DNA of 64,000 nucleotides from Sphingomonas prati (lineage in GTDB: Bacteria > Pseudomonadota > Alphaproteobacteria > Sphingomonadales > Sphingomonadaceae): assembly GCF_014643515.1 (NCBI RefSeq), contig NZ_BMJP01000001.1, positions 1 through 64,000 on the forward strand, given 5' to 3'. Shown piece by piece: positions 1 through 8,063 of the stretch. The position numbers and the translations under genes are program-made. Under the pieces are notes generated by a model, which was not told the origin of the DNA, did not search any database, and saw nothing but the letters and a program-made list of their open reading frames with translations. Each line of letters starts with the position of its first letter. Positions within the stretch are counted from its first letter, which is position 1.

Positions 1-141
1 TACAATGTCCGGACGTCGCGCGGCACGTCGCCGGCGAACAATCCGTTCGTTCTGGTGAACACCGACGGTACCGATTTCCGGCGCAGCGGCGACCGGTTCA
101 ATTCGCACGTCGCCGCGGTCACGGCGAGCTTCCGCTTCTGA
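1..141 (+). CDS. TonB-dependent receptor, C-terminal end (partial)
   Basis: The window opens inside a gene. Frame 1 reads 46 codons to a TGA at 139-141. The product ends in alternating hydrophobic residues and a terminal phenylalanine (HVAAVTASFRF), the usual last strand of an outer-membrane beta-barrel recognised by the BAM complex. The neighbouring exported GH3 enzyme suggests a TonB-dependent receptor for plant oligosaccharides. That identity is inferred from context and the C-terminal signature, since only the last strand or two is visible. Confidence 0.6.
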   Translation, partial: YNVRTSRGTSPANNPFVLVNTDGTDFRRSGDRFNSHVAAVTASFRF

Positions 142-158
142 TAGCAGAGGTTGGGAAG

Positions 159-182
159 GGGGGCTGCTTCGCTGCAGCCCCC
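159..182 (+). terminator. Hairpin terminator after the receptor gene
   Basis: A perfect 9-bp GC-rich stem (GGGGGCTGC pairing with GCAGCCCCC) with a 6-nt loop lies 17 nt after the receptor stop codon. No T-run follows, so termination may not be purely intrinsic. Position and stem strength fit a 3' end. Confidence 0.6.
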
Positions 183-448
183 ACGACTGAGGCGTTGGTC
201 TTCAGCGTTCCGCGTGGGGCGGCTAGACCCAAGTGTCCGCAGCGGGCGATGGCCGAAACTAACGACTGTTCCGCCTTCGGGTGAACACTGCTCTTGAGCC
301 ACAGCGTAAACTTCCAGGCGTTGTTCGTCGGATCGGGATGGTCGGTCCCGATCTAACGCCCATGACCTGTCACTGCCGACCGGACGGCACCGATGCCAGC
401 GGTGATACCATTGGCGTCCTCGCTCGCGTTGCCGCCCGACCAAGGGGG
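183..448. other. Intergenic region with a weak hairpin
   Basis: This lies between the receptor terminator and the 3' end of the minus-strand GH3 gene; no convincing gene is seen. A hairpin at 331-353 (GATCGGGA / TCCCGATC, 7-nt loop) sits about 95 nt past the GH3 stop and could end that transcript. Confidence 0.4.
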
Positions 449-3088
449 TTACCGCGGCAGCATCGCTTGCCCGTCGACCTTCAATTCGGTCGCCACGCCG
501 GCCACCGACGGAAGCCCCCCGCGACCACCGGGTTGCCCGCCGCCGATCCAGAGCTTGACCGTTCCCGGCGTCAGACGCCGCACGCCCTTGGCGTCAACCA
601 GGCTGAGCGCGCGTGCATCAAGCGTGAAGCTCACGCGCCGCGTCTCGCCCTTCTTCAGGTGAACGCGTTCGAACCGGGCGAGCGATCGGATCGGGGCGTT
701 CTGTGCGCCCGGATGCGCGACGTAGAGCTGCACGACCTCGTCGCCGTCGCGTGCGCCGACATTGCTGATCGTCACCGACACATTCACCTTGCCGTCCGCG
801 CCGACCCGCGTCGTCGACAGCGTCGGCGCAGCGTAGGCGAAGCGCGTGTAGCTCAGGCCGTGGCCGAACGGGTACAGCGTTTCGCCGGCGAAGTAGCGGT
901 AGGTCCGGCCCTTCATGCTGTAGTCGGTGAAGGCGGGCAACTGGTCGGCCGATTTGTAGAAGGTCACCGGCAGGCGGCCCGCGGGGCTGAAATCGCCCGC
1001 CAGCATTCCGGCCACCGCATGGCCGCCTTCGCCGCCAGGATACCAGGCCTCGACGATCGCCGGCACGGTCTTGTCGGCGCGGTTCACGGCAAGCGCGCTG
1101 CCGTTCATCAGCACCAGGACGAGCGGCTTGCCGGTTGCGGTGAGGCGGTCGAGCAGCGCCTGCTGCGGTGCCGGCAGATCCAGGCTGGTGCGATCACCGC
1201 CGGCGAAACCGGGGGCCTGCACCCTCATCTCCTCACCCTCGATCCGTGCCGAGAGGCCGCCGACGAATATCGTCAGGTCAGCGGCCTTTGCCGCCGCGAC
1301 GGCGTCGTCTCCGCCCGCGCCGGGGATGCTCCAGACGAGCTGTTGCGAACTGCGCGCGCCGCGCTGGACGCCTTCGACGCGGATCGGATAGCGCCGCCCC
1401 TTTTCCAGTGTGATCGTGCCGGTCAGGATCGACGGCGCATCGCCCACGCCCCATTCGTCAACAACCAGCTTGTCACCGACGAACACCCGGTAGCCATTCT
1501 CGCTGGCGAAGCGGAAGCCGTAGGAACCGCTTGTCGGCGCGACGAGCGTGCCCGTCCAGCGCGCCGAGGTTTCGCGGTCGCCGCTCCAGTCGAGCCGCGC
1601 GTTGGGCAGGGTTTCGGTCCGCGTTGCGGGGCCGGCGAGGTCCGTGCCGGCGAAATACTCGGCCTTCAACCCCTTGGTCGCGCAGGCCGCATCGACGCAC
1701 AGTGCGGCGTCCGGCACCGGCACTTCGGCCGGCCCGATCAGCCCCGTGCCCTGCGCATAAACGATCTTCGCCTTCGGATAGCGTGCGCGGATACCGTCGA
1801 GGACTGTGACGGGTTTGGACGGCGTGCCGTAATAATTGCCGACCAGTGCGTCGATGCTGTCGGCGTTAGGGCCGATCACCGCGATCGTCCGCGGATCGCC
1901 CTTGATCGGCAGCAGGCCGCCGTCGTTCTTCAACAAGACCATCGATTCTTCGGCCATCTTGCGCGACATCGCGTGATGGGCGGGCGTGTCGTAATCCTTC
2001 GCGGTGATCTCTGCGAAGGGCAGCTTCGGATCAAACAGCCCGAGCCGGACGCGCGCGACGAATAACCGCTCCAGCGCGCGATCGACCGTTGCCTGCGGCA
2101 GGAGCCCGGTCTTAACCGCGGTGACGATGCTGTCCGCGTCGGTCGTCATCTTGTTGCGATAATCGCCGCAGATCAGGTCCATGCCCGCCTTGATGCCGAC
2201 CGCGACGCCTTCCGGCGCGGTCTTGGTATAGTGCAGCGCATCGGGCCGGTAAATATTCGCCGCGGCCCCGCAATCGGACACGACATAACCGCCGAACCCC
2301 CAGCTCTTGCGGAGGATATCGTCCATCAGCATCGTGCTGGCGCAGCCCGGCACGCCGTTGACGGCGTTGTACACGCACATCACCGACTGCACCTTGCCCT
2401 CCGTCACGGTCGCGCGGAAGGCGGGCAGGTAGGTGTCCTCGAGGTCATAGGGGTTGGGGTAGACGTCTTCGCGGTGGCGATTGCTTTCCGGGCCGCTGTG
2501 CACCGCGAAATGCTTGGATGTCGCGATCACCTTGAAGATGCGGGGGTCGTTGCCCTGTAGGCCCGCGATGTAGGCGATGCCGAGCCGCCCGGACAGATAC
2601 GGGTCCTCGCCATAGGTTTCCTGGCCGCGGCCCCAGCGCGGATCGCGGAAGATGTTGATGTTAGGCGACCAGACCGTCAGGCCGCGGTAGAATTCGCTGC
2701 CGCCGTCTGGCAACCGGCGTTCGAGGAATTTGGCGCGGAACTCGGTCGCGACGGTATTGCCGACCTTGGCGAGCAACGCGGTGTCCCAGGTCGCGGCCAT
2801 GCCGATCGCCTGCGGGAAAACGGTCGCGATGCCGGCACGTGCGACGCCGTGAAGCCCTTCGTTCCACCAATTATACTCCGGCACCCCGAGGCGCGGGATC
2901 GCGGGGGCCGTATGGCCGAGCTGCGCCGCCTTTTCCTCCAGCGTCATGCGCGACACGATGTCTTGCGCGCGCACTTCGGGTGTCGCGGCAGTGTCGCCGA
3001 GCGTGCCCGGGACGGGTTGGGCGGCGGCCAGCGGCGTCACCGTGCTCGACAGCAGCAGAGCCAGTACCAGTTCCAGGCTTTTGCCCAT
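449..3088 (-). CDS. Exported glycoside hydrolase family 3 beta-glycosidase with PA14 domain
   Basis: The 879-aa product starts with a signal peptide (MGKSLELVLALLLSS, cleavage near residue 23), so it probably acts in the periplasm. The GH3 N-terminal catalytic domain shows KHF at 192-194 and the nucleophile region VVSDCG, with Asp272 as predicted nucleophile. SDC in place of SDW is typical of the beta-xylosidase/arabinosidase branch. A PA14 domain (about 470-600) is inserted before the rest of the GH3 C-terminal domain, and a fibronectin-III-like domain ends the protein. The likely role is release of xylose, arabinose or glucose from plant oligosaccharides. It follows a receptor gene tail and has a palindromic operator 45 bp upstream. 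The family is secure; substrate is inferred. Confidence 0.9.
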   Translation of the reverse strand: MGKSLELVLALLLSSTVTPLAAAQPVPGTLGDTAATPEVRAQDIVSRMTLEEKAAQLGHTAPAIPRLGVPEYNWWNEGLHGVARAGIATVFPQAIGMAATWDTALLAKVGNTVATEFRAKFLERRLPDGGSEFYRGLTVWSPNINIFRDPRWGRGQETYGEDPYLSGRLGIAYIAGLQGNDPRIFKVIATSKHFAVHSGPESNRHREDVYPNPYDLEDTYLPAFRATVTEGKVQSVMCVYNAVNGVPGCASTMLMDDILRKSWGFGGYVVSDCGAAANIYRPDALHYTKTAPEGVAVGIKAGMDLICGDYRNKMTTDADSIVTAVKTGLLPQATVDRALERLFVARVRLGLFDPKLPFAEITAKDYDTPAHHAMSRKMAEESMVLLKNDGGLLPIKGDPRTIAVIGPNADSIDALVGNYYGTPSKPVTVLDGIRARYPKAKIVYAQGTGLIGPAEVPVPDAALCVDAACATKGLKAEYFAGTDLAGPATRTETLPNARLDWSGDRETSARWTGTLVAPTSGSYGFRFASENGYRVFVGDKLVVDEWGVGDAPSILTGTITLEKGRRYPIRVEGVQRGARSSQQLVWSIPGAGGDDAVAAAKAADLTIFVGGLSARIEGEEMRVQAPGFAGGDRTSLDLPAPQQALLDRLTATGKPLVLVLMNGSALAVNRADKTVPAIVEAWYPGGEGGHAVAGMLAGDFSPAGRLPVTFYKSADQLPAFTDYSMKGRTYRYFAGETLYPFGHGLSYTRFAYAAPTLSTTRVGADGKVNVSVTISNVGARDGDEVVQLYVAHPGAQNAPIRSLARFERVHLKKGETRRVSFTLDARALSLVDAKGVRRLTPGTVKLWIGGGQPGGRGGLPSVAGVATELKVDGQAMLPR

Positions 3089-3132
3089 TTCGTCATCCTC
3101 CCGACGTAGTTTTTTCGGAGGCTAGCGCAAAG

Positions 3133-3148
3133 CTGGTACCGCTACCAG
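3133..3148. promoter_or_regulatory. Operator-like palindrome upstream of GH3 (xyl-box-like)
   Basis: CTGGTACCGCTACCAG has perfect 6-bp arms (CTGGTA/TACCAG) around CCGC, 45 bp upstream of the GH3 start. It resembles the LacI-family XylR xyl-box known from Xanthomonas (TGGTAGCGCTAACA). The palindrome is seen directly; the regulator is inferred. Confidence 0.55.
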
Positions 3149-3482
3149 CCGGAAGGTCAGTCGGTTTGGCAGTTCGGGGCTTTGGTGGTTCGCACGCTAT
3201 TGTGGCGCCAATCGGTCGTGCGTAGCGTAATCTGCCGGGTTCAGCGATACGGCAGTCTGCTGGCGCCTCCCAAACTGCATGCGAAGAGTTCCGCGGCTGG
3301 GGGAGGGGGGACGTGCCTGCCAGCGCCGGCTTTGGTGCTGCGTGTCGGCAGCCAGAGTGGACGGATCGGCAGGGCGCCACGCTGGATGTACTCCCATGCG
3401 TAGTAGCTCCAGCGTGTTGACAGCGGCCGCCGGTGCCGGAAAGACGAACGTCAGAGAACAGGTCGAATGCAACGGGGACCCG
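3149..3482. other. Intergenic region between GH3 and coxB
   Basis: This 334-nt divergent spacer separates the minus-strand GH3 gene from the plus-strand oxidase operon, so it should hold the coxB promoter. Open frames here are overhangs of frames antisense to coxB and look spurious. No recognisable RNA or repeat was seen. Confidence 0.4.
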
Positions 3483-4562
3483 ATGACGAGCGATGAATGC
3501 GCCCGCCGGACCGGTGGGCCGAACCTCGAACGTACACTGCGCCTTGCCGCACTGCCCGTCACCTTGCTGCTGTCCGGCTGCGCAGGGGTCCAGTCCGCCA
3601 TGTCGCCGTTCGGGGTGGAGGCGGCGGCCACCGCCCGGCTGACCTGGGTCATGGTCGCCGGCGCGGTGCTGATCTCGGTCGCGGTCGCCGCCCTCGTCGT
3701 CCGCGCCGTCCGCGCGCCGGAAGGGTCGCTCAGCCATAGCGGCGGCATGTCGCTGATCCTGTGGGCCGGTGCGATCGGGCCGACGATCATCCTGTTCGGG
3801 CTGCTCATCACCGCGTTGCCGATGATGCGCCAGCTGCCCGTGGCGCCGAACGACCTGACCATCGCGGTCGGCGGCGAACAATTCTGGTGGCGGGTCCAGT
3901 ACCGCCCGACCGGGGCCCCGCCGGTGGAAGACGCCAACCTCGTCCGCGTCCCCGTCGGCCGCACCGTCCGCATCCTGCTGACCAGTCCGGACGTCATCCA
4001 CAGCTTCTGGGTCCCGGGCCTCGCGGGCAAGGTCGACATGATCCCCGGGCGGACCAACACGCTCGTCGTCCGCGCGACGAAGGCCGGGACGTACCGCGGC
4101 CAATGCACCGAGTTTTGCGGCCTGGCGCATGCGAAGATGGCGTTCGACGTGGTCGCGATGGAACCGCGCGCGTTCGATGCGTGGCTGGTGCAGGCGCGGA
4201 CCCCGACCCGGCTCAGTTCCCCGGCGCAGGCCGGGGCCTTGACGCCACCGCTTCACCCAGGCCCCGGCCTGCGCCGGGGAACGGAAGGGGCAGCCCCATC
4301 TGGCCAGGCGCTATACACCAGCTACGGCTGTGCCGGCTGCCATGCGATCCGCGGCGCGGGTGGACGGATCGGTCCGGACCTGACCCTCCTCCCGCAACGC
4401 CGCAGCCTCGCCGCCGCCACGCTCCCGCTGAACCCGGCGACGCTCGCCGCCTTCATCCGCAATCCGCAATCGGTGAAGGCCGGCGTCCTGATGCCGCGCT
4501 TCGCCGAGATGTCCGACGCGGAGGCCCGCGCCATCGCCGCCTACCTGCTGGAACCGAAATGA
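3483..4562 (+). CDS. coxB: Cytochrome c oxidase subunit II with fused cytochrome c (caa3 type)
   Basis: The 359-aa product is the electron-entry subunit of a terminal oxidase. A lipobox (LLLSGC, Cys33) is followed by two membrane helices (about 50-75 and 88-112). The CuA domain has His173 in VIHSFW and the Cys208/Cys212/His216/Met219 cluster (CTEFCGLAHAKM). A C-terminal cytochrome c domain carries CAGCH (283-287) and a candidate axial Met in VLMPRF. Residues about 245-267, the linker between CuA and heme domains, are encoded by a large inverted repeat that looks like an inserted palindromic element. The gene overlaps the next by ATGA. ATG 3483 is chosen because it places the lipobox correctly; the frame is open further upstream. 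Confidence 0.93.
   Translation: MTSDECARRTGGPNLERTLRLAALPVTLLLSGCAGVQSAMSPFGVEAAATARLTWVMVAGAVLISVAVAALVVRAVRAPEGSLSHSGGMSLILWAGAIGPTIILFGLLITALPMMRQLPVAPNDLTIAVGGEQFWWRVQYRPTGAPPVEDANLVRVPVGRTVRILLTSPDVIHSFWVPGLAGKVDMIPGRTNTLVVRATKAGTYRGQCTEFCGLAHAKMAFDVVAMEPRAFDAWLVQARTPTRLSSPAQAGALTPPLHPGPGLRRGTEGAAPSGQALYTSYGCAGCHAIRGAGGRIGPDLTLLPQRRSLAAATLPLNPATLAAFIRNPQSVKAGVLMPRFAEMSDAEARAIAAYLLEPK
4216..4282. repeat. Palindromic element inserted within coxB
   Basis: Two perfect 23-bp arms (4216-4238 and 4260-4282, core GGCGCAGGCCGG and its complement) flank a 21-nt loop. The element is in frame and encodes a Pro/Gly/Arg-rich linker unlike the surrounding protein. It resembles short palindromic repeats I recall as common between genes in sphingomonads. 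Confidence 0.75.
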
Positions 4563-7087
4563 CCGCACCCGACCAGAACGACCCCGCGGTCCGGAAAGGC
4601 CAGGAGGATCGGCTGCGCGCCACCTGGGCGCCGCCGATGGGCCTGTTCCTGCGCTGGACGGACACGAACAACAACCGCGTCGGCAACTGGTACACCGCCA
4701 CCGCCTTCGGCTTCATGCTGTTCGCCGGGCTGCTCGCGCTGCTGATCCGGGCGCAGCTGGCGGTGCCCGACAACGACCTCGTCAGCGCATCGACCTTCAA
4801 CCAGCTGTTCACGCTGCACGGGTCGATGATGATGTTCCTGTTCGCCGTGCCGATGTTCGAAGCGGTGTCGATCCTGATCCTGCCGCAACTGCTCGGCGCG
4901 CGCGACCTGCCGTTCCCGCGGCTGTCGGCGTTCGGATACTGGTCGTTCCTGATCGGCGGGGTGTTCGTGTCGGGATCGATCTTCTTCGATGCCGCGCCCG
5001 ATGGCGGCTGGTTCATGTACCCGCCGCTCACCACGGATCCGGCGCTGTCCGGGCTGGGCGCCGATATCTGGATGCTGGGGCTGAGCTTCATCGAGGTGTC
5101 GTCGATCGCCGCGGCGGTCGAACTGATCGTCGGCGTTCTGAAATGCCGGCCGCCGGGCATGCGGCTCAACCTGATGCCGCTCTACGCCTGGTACATCCTG
5201 GTCGTCGCGGTGATGATCCTGTTCGCCTTCCCGCCGCTGATCGCCGGCGACATCCTGTTCGAAATGGAACGGCTGCTCGACTGGCCGTTCTTCGATGCGA
5301 CGCGCGGCGGCGATCCGCTGCTCTGGCAGCACCTGTTCTGGATCTTCGGCCATCCGGAGGTCTACATCGTGTTCCTGCCGTCGATCGCGATCTTCGCGAT
5401 GGTGGTGCCGACCTTCGCCCGGCGCCACGTCGTCGGCTATCCCTGGATCGTGCTCGCCGCGGTTGGCACCGGGTTCCTCAGCTTCGGCCTGTGGGTCCAC
5501 CACATGTTCGCCACCGGGCTGCCCAACATCTCGCTCGGCTTCTTCTCGGCCGCGTCCGAGGCGGTGGCGATCCCAACCGCGGTGCAGATCTTCGTGTTCA
5601 TCGCCACCATCTGGGCCGGCCGCGTCGTGTGGTCCACGCCGATGCTCTATGCCGCGGGCTCGCTCGCCATCTTCGTGATCGGCGGGCTGACCGGCGTGAT
5701 GGTCGCGGTGGCACCGTTCGACTGGCAGGCGCACGACACCTATTTCATCGTCGCCCACCTCCATTACGTGCTGATCGGCGGCACGGTGATGCCGCTGTTC
5801 GGCGGGCTCTATTATTACTGGCCCCTCGTCACTGGCAAGAAACTGTCGGACCGGATGGGGCGCACCGCGTTCTGGATGATGTTCGTCGGCATGAACGTCA
5901 CCTTCCTGCCGATGCACTGGACCGGGCTGATGGGCATGCCGCGTCGCGTACAGACCTATCAGTCCTCGCTCGGGGTGGACGGGTTGAACCTGCTCTCCAC
6001 CGTCGGCGCGTTCCTGTTCGCGGCCGGCGTCGCGGTACTGGTGGCGGATCTGTTCCGCTCCCCCTGGCGGCCGCTGGCGCGGCGCAATCCGTGGGATGCC
6101 GGTACGCTCGAATGGACGCAGAAGGCGGACAGCGAGGACTGGGGCATCCGCTCGGTCCCGCTGATCGAGAGCCGCTACCCGATCTGGGATCAGCCGAACT
6201 TCGTCCGCAACATCGACGAGGGCCGCTATTTCCTGCCCGATGCGGAGGAGGGCCGCCGCGAATCGATCATCACCACCGTGCTCGACGCGCGCCCGCTCCA
6301 GGTCATCCGGCTCGGCGGCCCGTCGATCAAGCCGATGCTCGCGGCCGTCACGCTCGGCGGTGTGTTCATCCTCACCACCTACCATCTCTACTGGTCGGCG
6401 CTGGTCAGCGGCGTGCTCGCGCTCGGCGTCATCCTGTGGTGGCTGTGGACCGGCACGGGCGAGATCCCGGAGAAGCCGGAGAAGCCGATCGGCCACGGCA
6501 TCACCGTGCCGCTTTACGCGTCCGGTCCGACCGCGCCCGGCTGGTGGGCGATGTTCATCACCATGACGGGCGACGCCACCGCCTTTGCCAGCCTGATCTT
6601 CGGCTATTTCTTCTTCTGGACGATCCATGCCGATTTTCCGCCGCCGCCAACGCCGGGCCTCGCCGGGCCCGGCGTGTTCTGGCCGATGATGGCGCTCGGG
6701 CTGATCCTCGCCGGCTGGGCGCTGACGATCCTGGCGCGCGAAACCAACGCGCGCGGCGGCGTCGGGATCGCGCGGATCGCGCTGGCGCTGGGGGCCGCGG
6801 CGTCGATCGGCGGCGGGCTGGCGGCGCTGGCCGGGCCGTGGTTCAGCGGACTCGACCCCGTGCTCCACGTCTATCCCGCGATCGTCTGGGTGCTGGTAAT
6901 CTGGGTCGCCGCACATGCCGCGCTGTCCGCGATCATGCAGCTCTATACGCTGGCACGCAGCCTGTTCGGGCGGATGGACCCGGTCCATGACGCCGACGTC
7001 CGCAACATCACCGTGTACCAGCATTTTTTTGCGCTCAGCGCGGTCATCACCTTCCCGCTCATCGCCTTCTTCCCGGGTGTCGCATGA
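4559..7087 (+). CDS. ctaD: Fused cytochrome c oxidase subunits I and III (caa3 type)
   Basis: The 842-aa product carries subunit I (about 1-560) and subunit III (about 610-842) in one chain. Subunit I shows the heme a ligand in LHGSMMMF, the CuB His and cross-linked Tyr in GHPEVY, the CuB pair HH in WVHHMF, and the heme ligands in HDTYFIVAHLHYV. Subunit III retains several helices and a FGYFFFWTIHADFPPP segment. Thermus caa3 oxidase has the same I-III and II-c fusions, supporting a caa3 complex reducing O2 with electrons from cytochrome c. The start overlaps the coxB stop (ATGA), and the stop overlaps the next gene the same way. Confidence 0.93.
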   Translation: MTAPDQNDPAVRKGQEDRLRATWAPPMGLFLRWTDTNNNRVGNWYTATAFGFMLFAGLLALLIRAQLAVPDNDLVSASTFNQLFTLHGSMMMFLFAVPMFEAVSILILPQLLGARDLPFPRLSAFGYWSFLIGGVFVSGSIFFDAAPDGGWFMYPPLTTDPALSGLGADIWMLGLSFIEVSSIAAAVELIVGVLKCRPPGMRLNLMPLYAWYILVVAVMILFAFPPLIAGDILFEMERLLDWPFFDATRGGDPLLWQHLFWIFGHPEVYIVFLPSIAIFAMVVPTFARRHVVGYPWIVLAAVGTGFLSFGLWVHHMFATGLPNISLGFFSAASEAVAIPTAVQIFVFIATIWAGRVVWSTPMLYAAGSLAIFVIGGLTGVMVAVAPFDWQAHDTYFIVAHLHYVLIGGTVMPLFGGLYYYWPLVTGKKLSDRMGRTAFWMMFVGMNVTFLPMHWTGLMGMPRRVQTYQSSLGVDGLNLLSTVGAFLFAAGVAVLVADLFRSPWRPLARRNPWDAGTLEWTQKADSEDWGIRSVPLIESRYPIWDQPNFVRNIDEGRYFLPDAEEGRRESIITTVLDARPLQVIRLGGPSIKPMLAAVTLGGVFILTTYHLYWSALVSGVLALGVILWWLWTGTGEIPEKPEKPIGHGITVPLYASGPTAPGWWAMFITMTGDATAFASLIFGYFFFWTIHADFPPPPTPGLAGPGVFWPMMALGLILAGWALTILARETNARGGVGIARIALALGAAASIGGGLAALAGPWFSGLDPVLHVYPAIVWVLVIWVAAHAALSAIMQLYTLARSLFGRMDPVHDADVRNITVYQHFFALSAVITFPLIAFFPGVA

Positions 7088-7473
7088 TCGGCGGGCTCAA
7101 CCGCCGCGCCGCCCGGCTGAAGGCGACGCTGTGGACGCTCGCCGTCCCGCCGACGGTCTGGGCGCTGCATTTCCTGTTCTGCTACGTCTGGGCCGCGGTC
7201 CGCTGTGCCAAGCGTGGCCCGACCGAGACGATCGGCGACATCCGGATCGGCATCGCGGTCGCGACCGTCGTGGCCCTCATCCCGATCGTCGCGTCGGGCT
7301 ACATCGCCTGGGCACAGTCGCGGACGGAGGGCGATCCACCGCCGCACAATGCCAGCACCGGGCCGGACCGGCTGCGCTTCATCGCCTATGCGACCCTGCT
7401 GCTGGCCGGGCTCAGCTTCGTCTCGGTGCTGTTCGTGGCGGCCCCCGCACTCGTTTTCACGGATTGCCGGTGA
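7084..7473 (+). CDS. Small membrane protein of the caa3 operon
   Basis: This 129-aa protein has about three hydrophobic helices (near 17-35, 50-70 and 100-122). I assign no established family. It is held in the oxidase operon by ATGA with ctaD upstream and GTGA with ctaG downstream, so its stoichiometry is probably tied to the complex. A small accessory subunit or assembly factor is plausible from position only. Confidence 0.75.
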   Translation: MIGGLNRRAARLKATLWTLAVPPTVWALHFLFCYVWAAVRCAKRGPTETIGDIRIGIAVATVVALIPIVASGYIAWAQSRTEGDPPPHNASTGPDRLRFIAYATLLLAGLSFVSVLFVAAPALVFTDCR

Positions 7474-8063
7474 GGCGCGCGGCGCTCGTCGCAGGGGGTG
7501 CGATCGTCCCGCTCGCCTGGGCGCTCGCGCTCGCGCCCAGCGGCATGACCGGGCACATGGCCGCGCACATGGCCGTCGTCGCGGTCGCCGCACCGCTGAT
7601 CGCGATCGGCATCGCCGGCGGCCCGCACGATCCCGCTCACGCGCGCTGGGTCCAGCCGCTGCCGATGTCGGTGGTCGAACTGCTCGTCGTGTGGGGCTGG
7701 CACCTGCCCGCGCTCCGCACGCTGGCGGACGGGTCCGCGGCGGTGGCGCTGCTGGAACAGGCGATGTTCCTGGTGGCTGGTGTCCTGCTCTGGTCCGCCT
7801 GCCTCGGCGGTGCGCAGGGCGATCGGCGCGCGGCCGGCGTGATCGCGCTGCTCCTCACGTCGATGCACATGACGTTGCTCGGCGCGCTCATCGCGCTCGC
7901 CCCGCGCCCGCTGTTCGCCGTCCACCTCCACGGGGGCGGCAATGCGCTGGCGGATCAGCAGATCGGCGGCGTCGTGATGCTGCTCGTCGGCGCGGGCAGC
8001 TATCTGACCGGTGGGCTGACTATGCTGGGCGGGCTGCTCAGGACGGAACGGGGAAAGGCATGA
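7470..8063 (+). CDS. ctaG: Cytochrome c oxidase assembly protein, caa3 CtaG family
   Basis: The 197-aa polytopic membrane protein begins with GTG overlapping the previous TGA (GTGA). It contains His pairs in HMAAHMAVV, WGWHLP, SMHMTLLG and VHLHGGG, spaced across predicted helices as expected for the caa3-type CtaG family linked to copper delivery or oxidase maturation. It overlaps the downstream cytochrome c gene by ATGA. Family assignment is good; the biochemical role of this subgroup is less firmly known. Confidence 0.82.
   Translation: MRRAALVAGGAIVPLAWALALAPSGMTGHMAAHMAVVAVAAPLIAIGIAGGPHDPAHARWVQPLPMSVVELLVVWGWHLPALRTLADGSAAVALLEQAMFLVAGVLLWSACLGGAQGDRRAAGVIALLLTSMHMTLLGALIALAPRPLFAVHLHGGGNALADQQIGGVVMLLVGAGSYLTGGLTMLGGLLRTERGKA

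Noticed and set aside
281-2065. 594-codon plus-strand open frame opposite the GH3 gene
   Set aside because: It lies entirely antisense to a well-recognised GH3 gene, is Arg/Ala-rich with no domain, and reflects GC bias.
4541-7024. Very long minus-strand open frame opposite ctaD
   Set aside because: Low-complexity Arg/His/Asp-rich translation with no ribosome site, antisense to the oxidase subunit with all its heme ligands.
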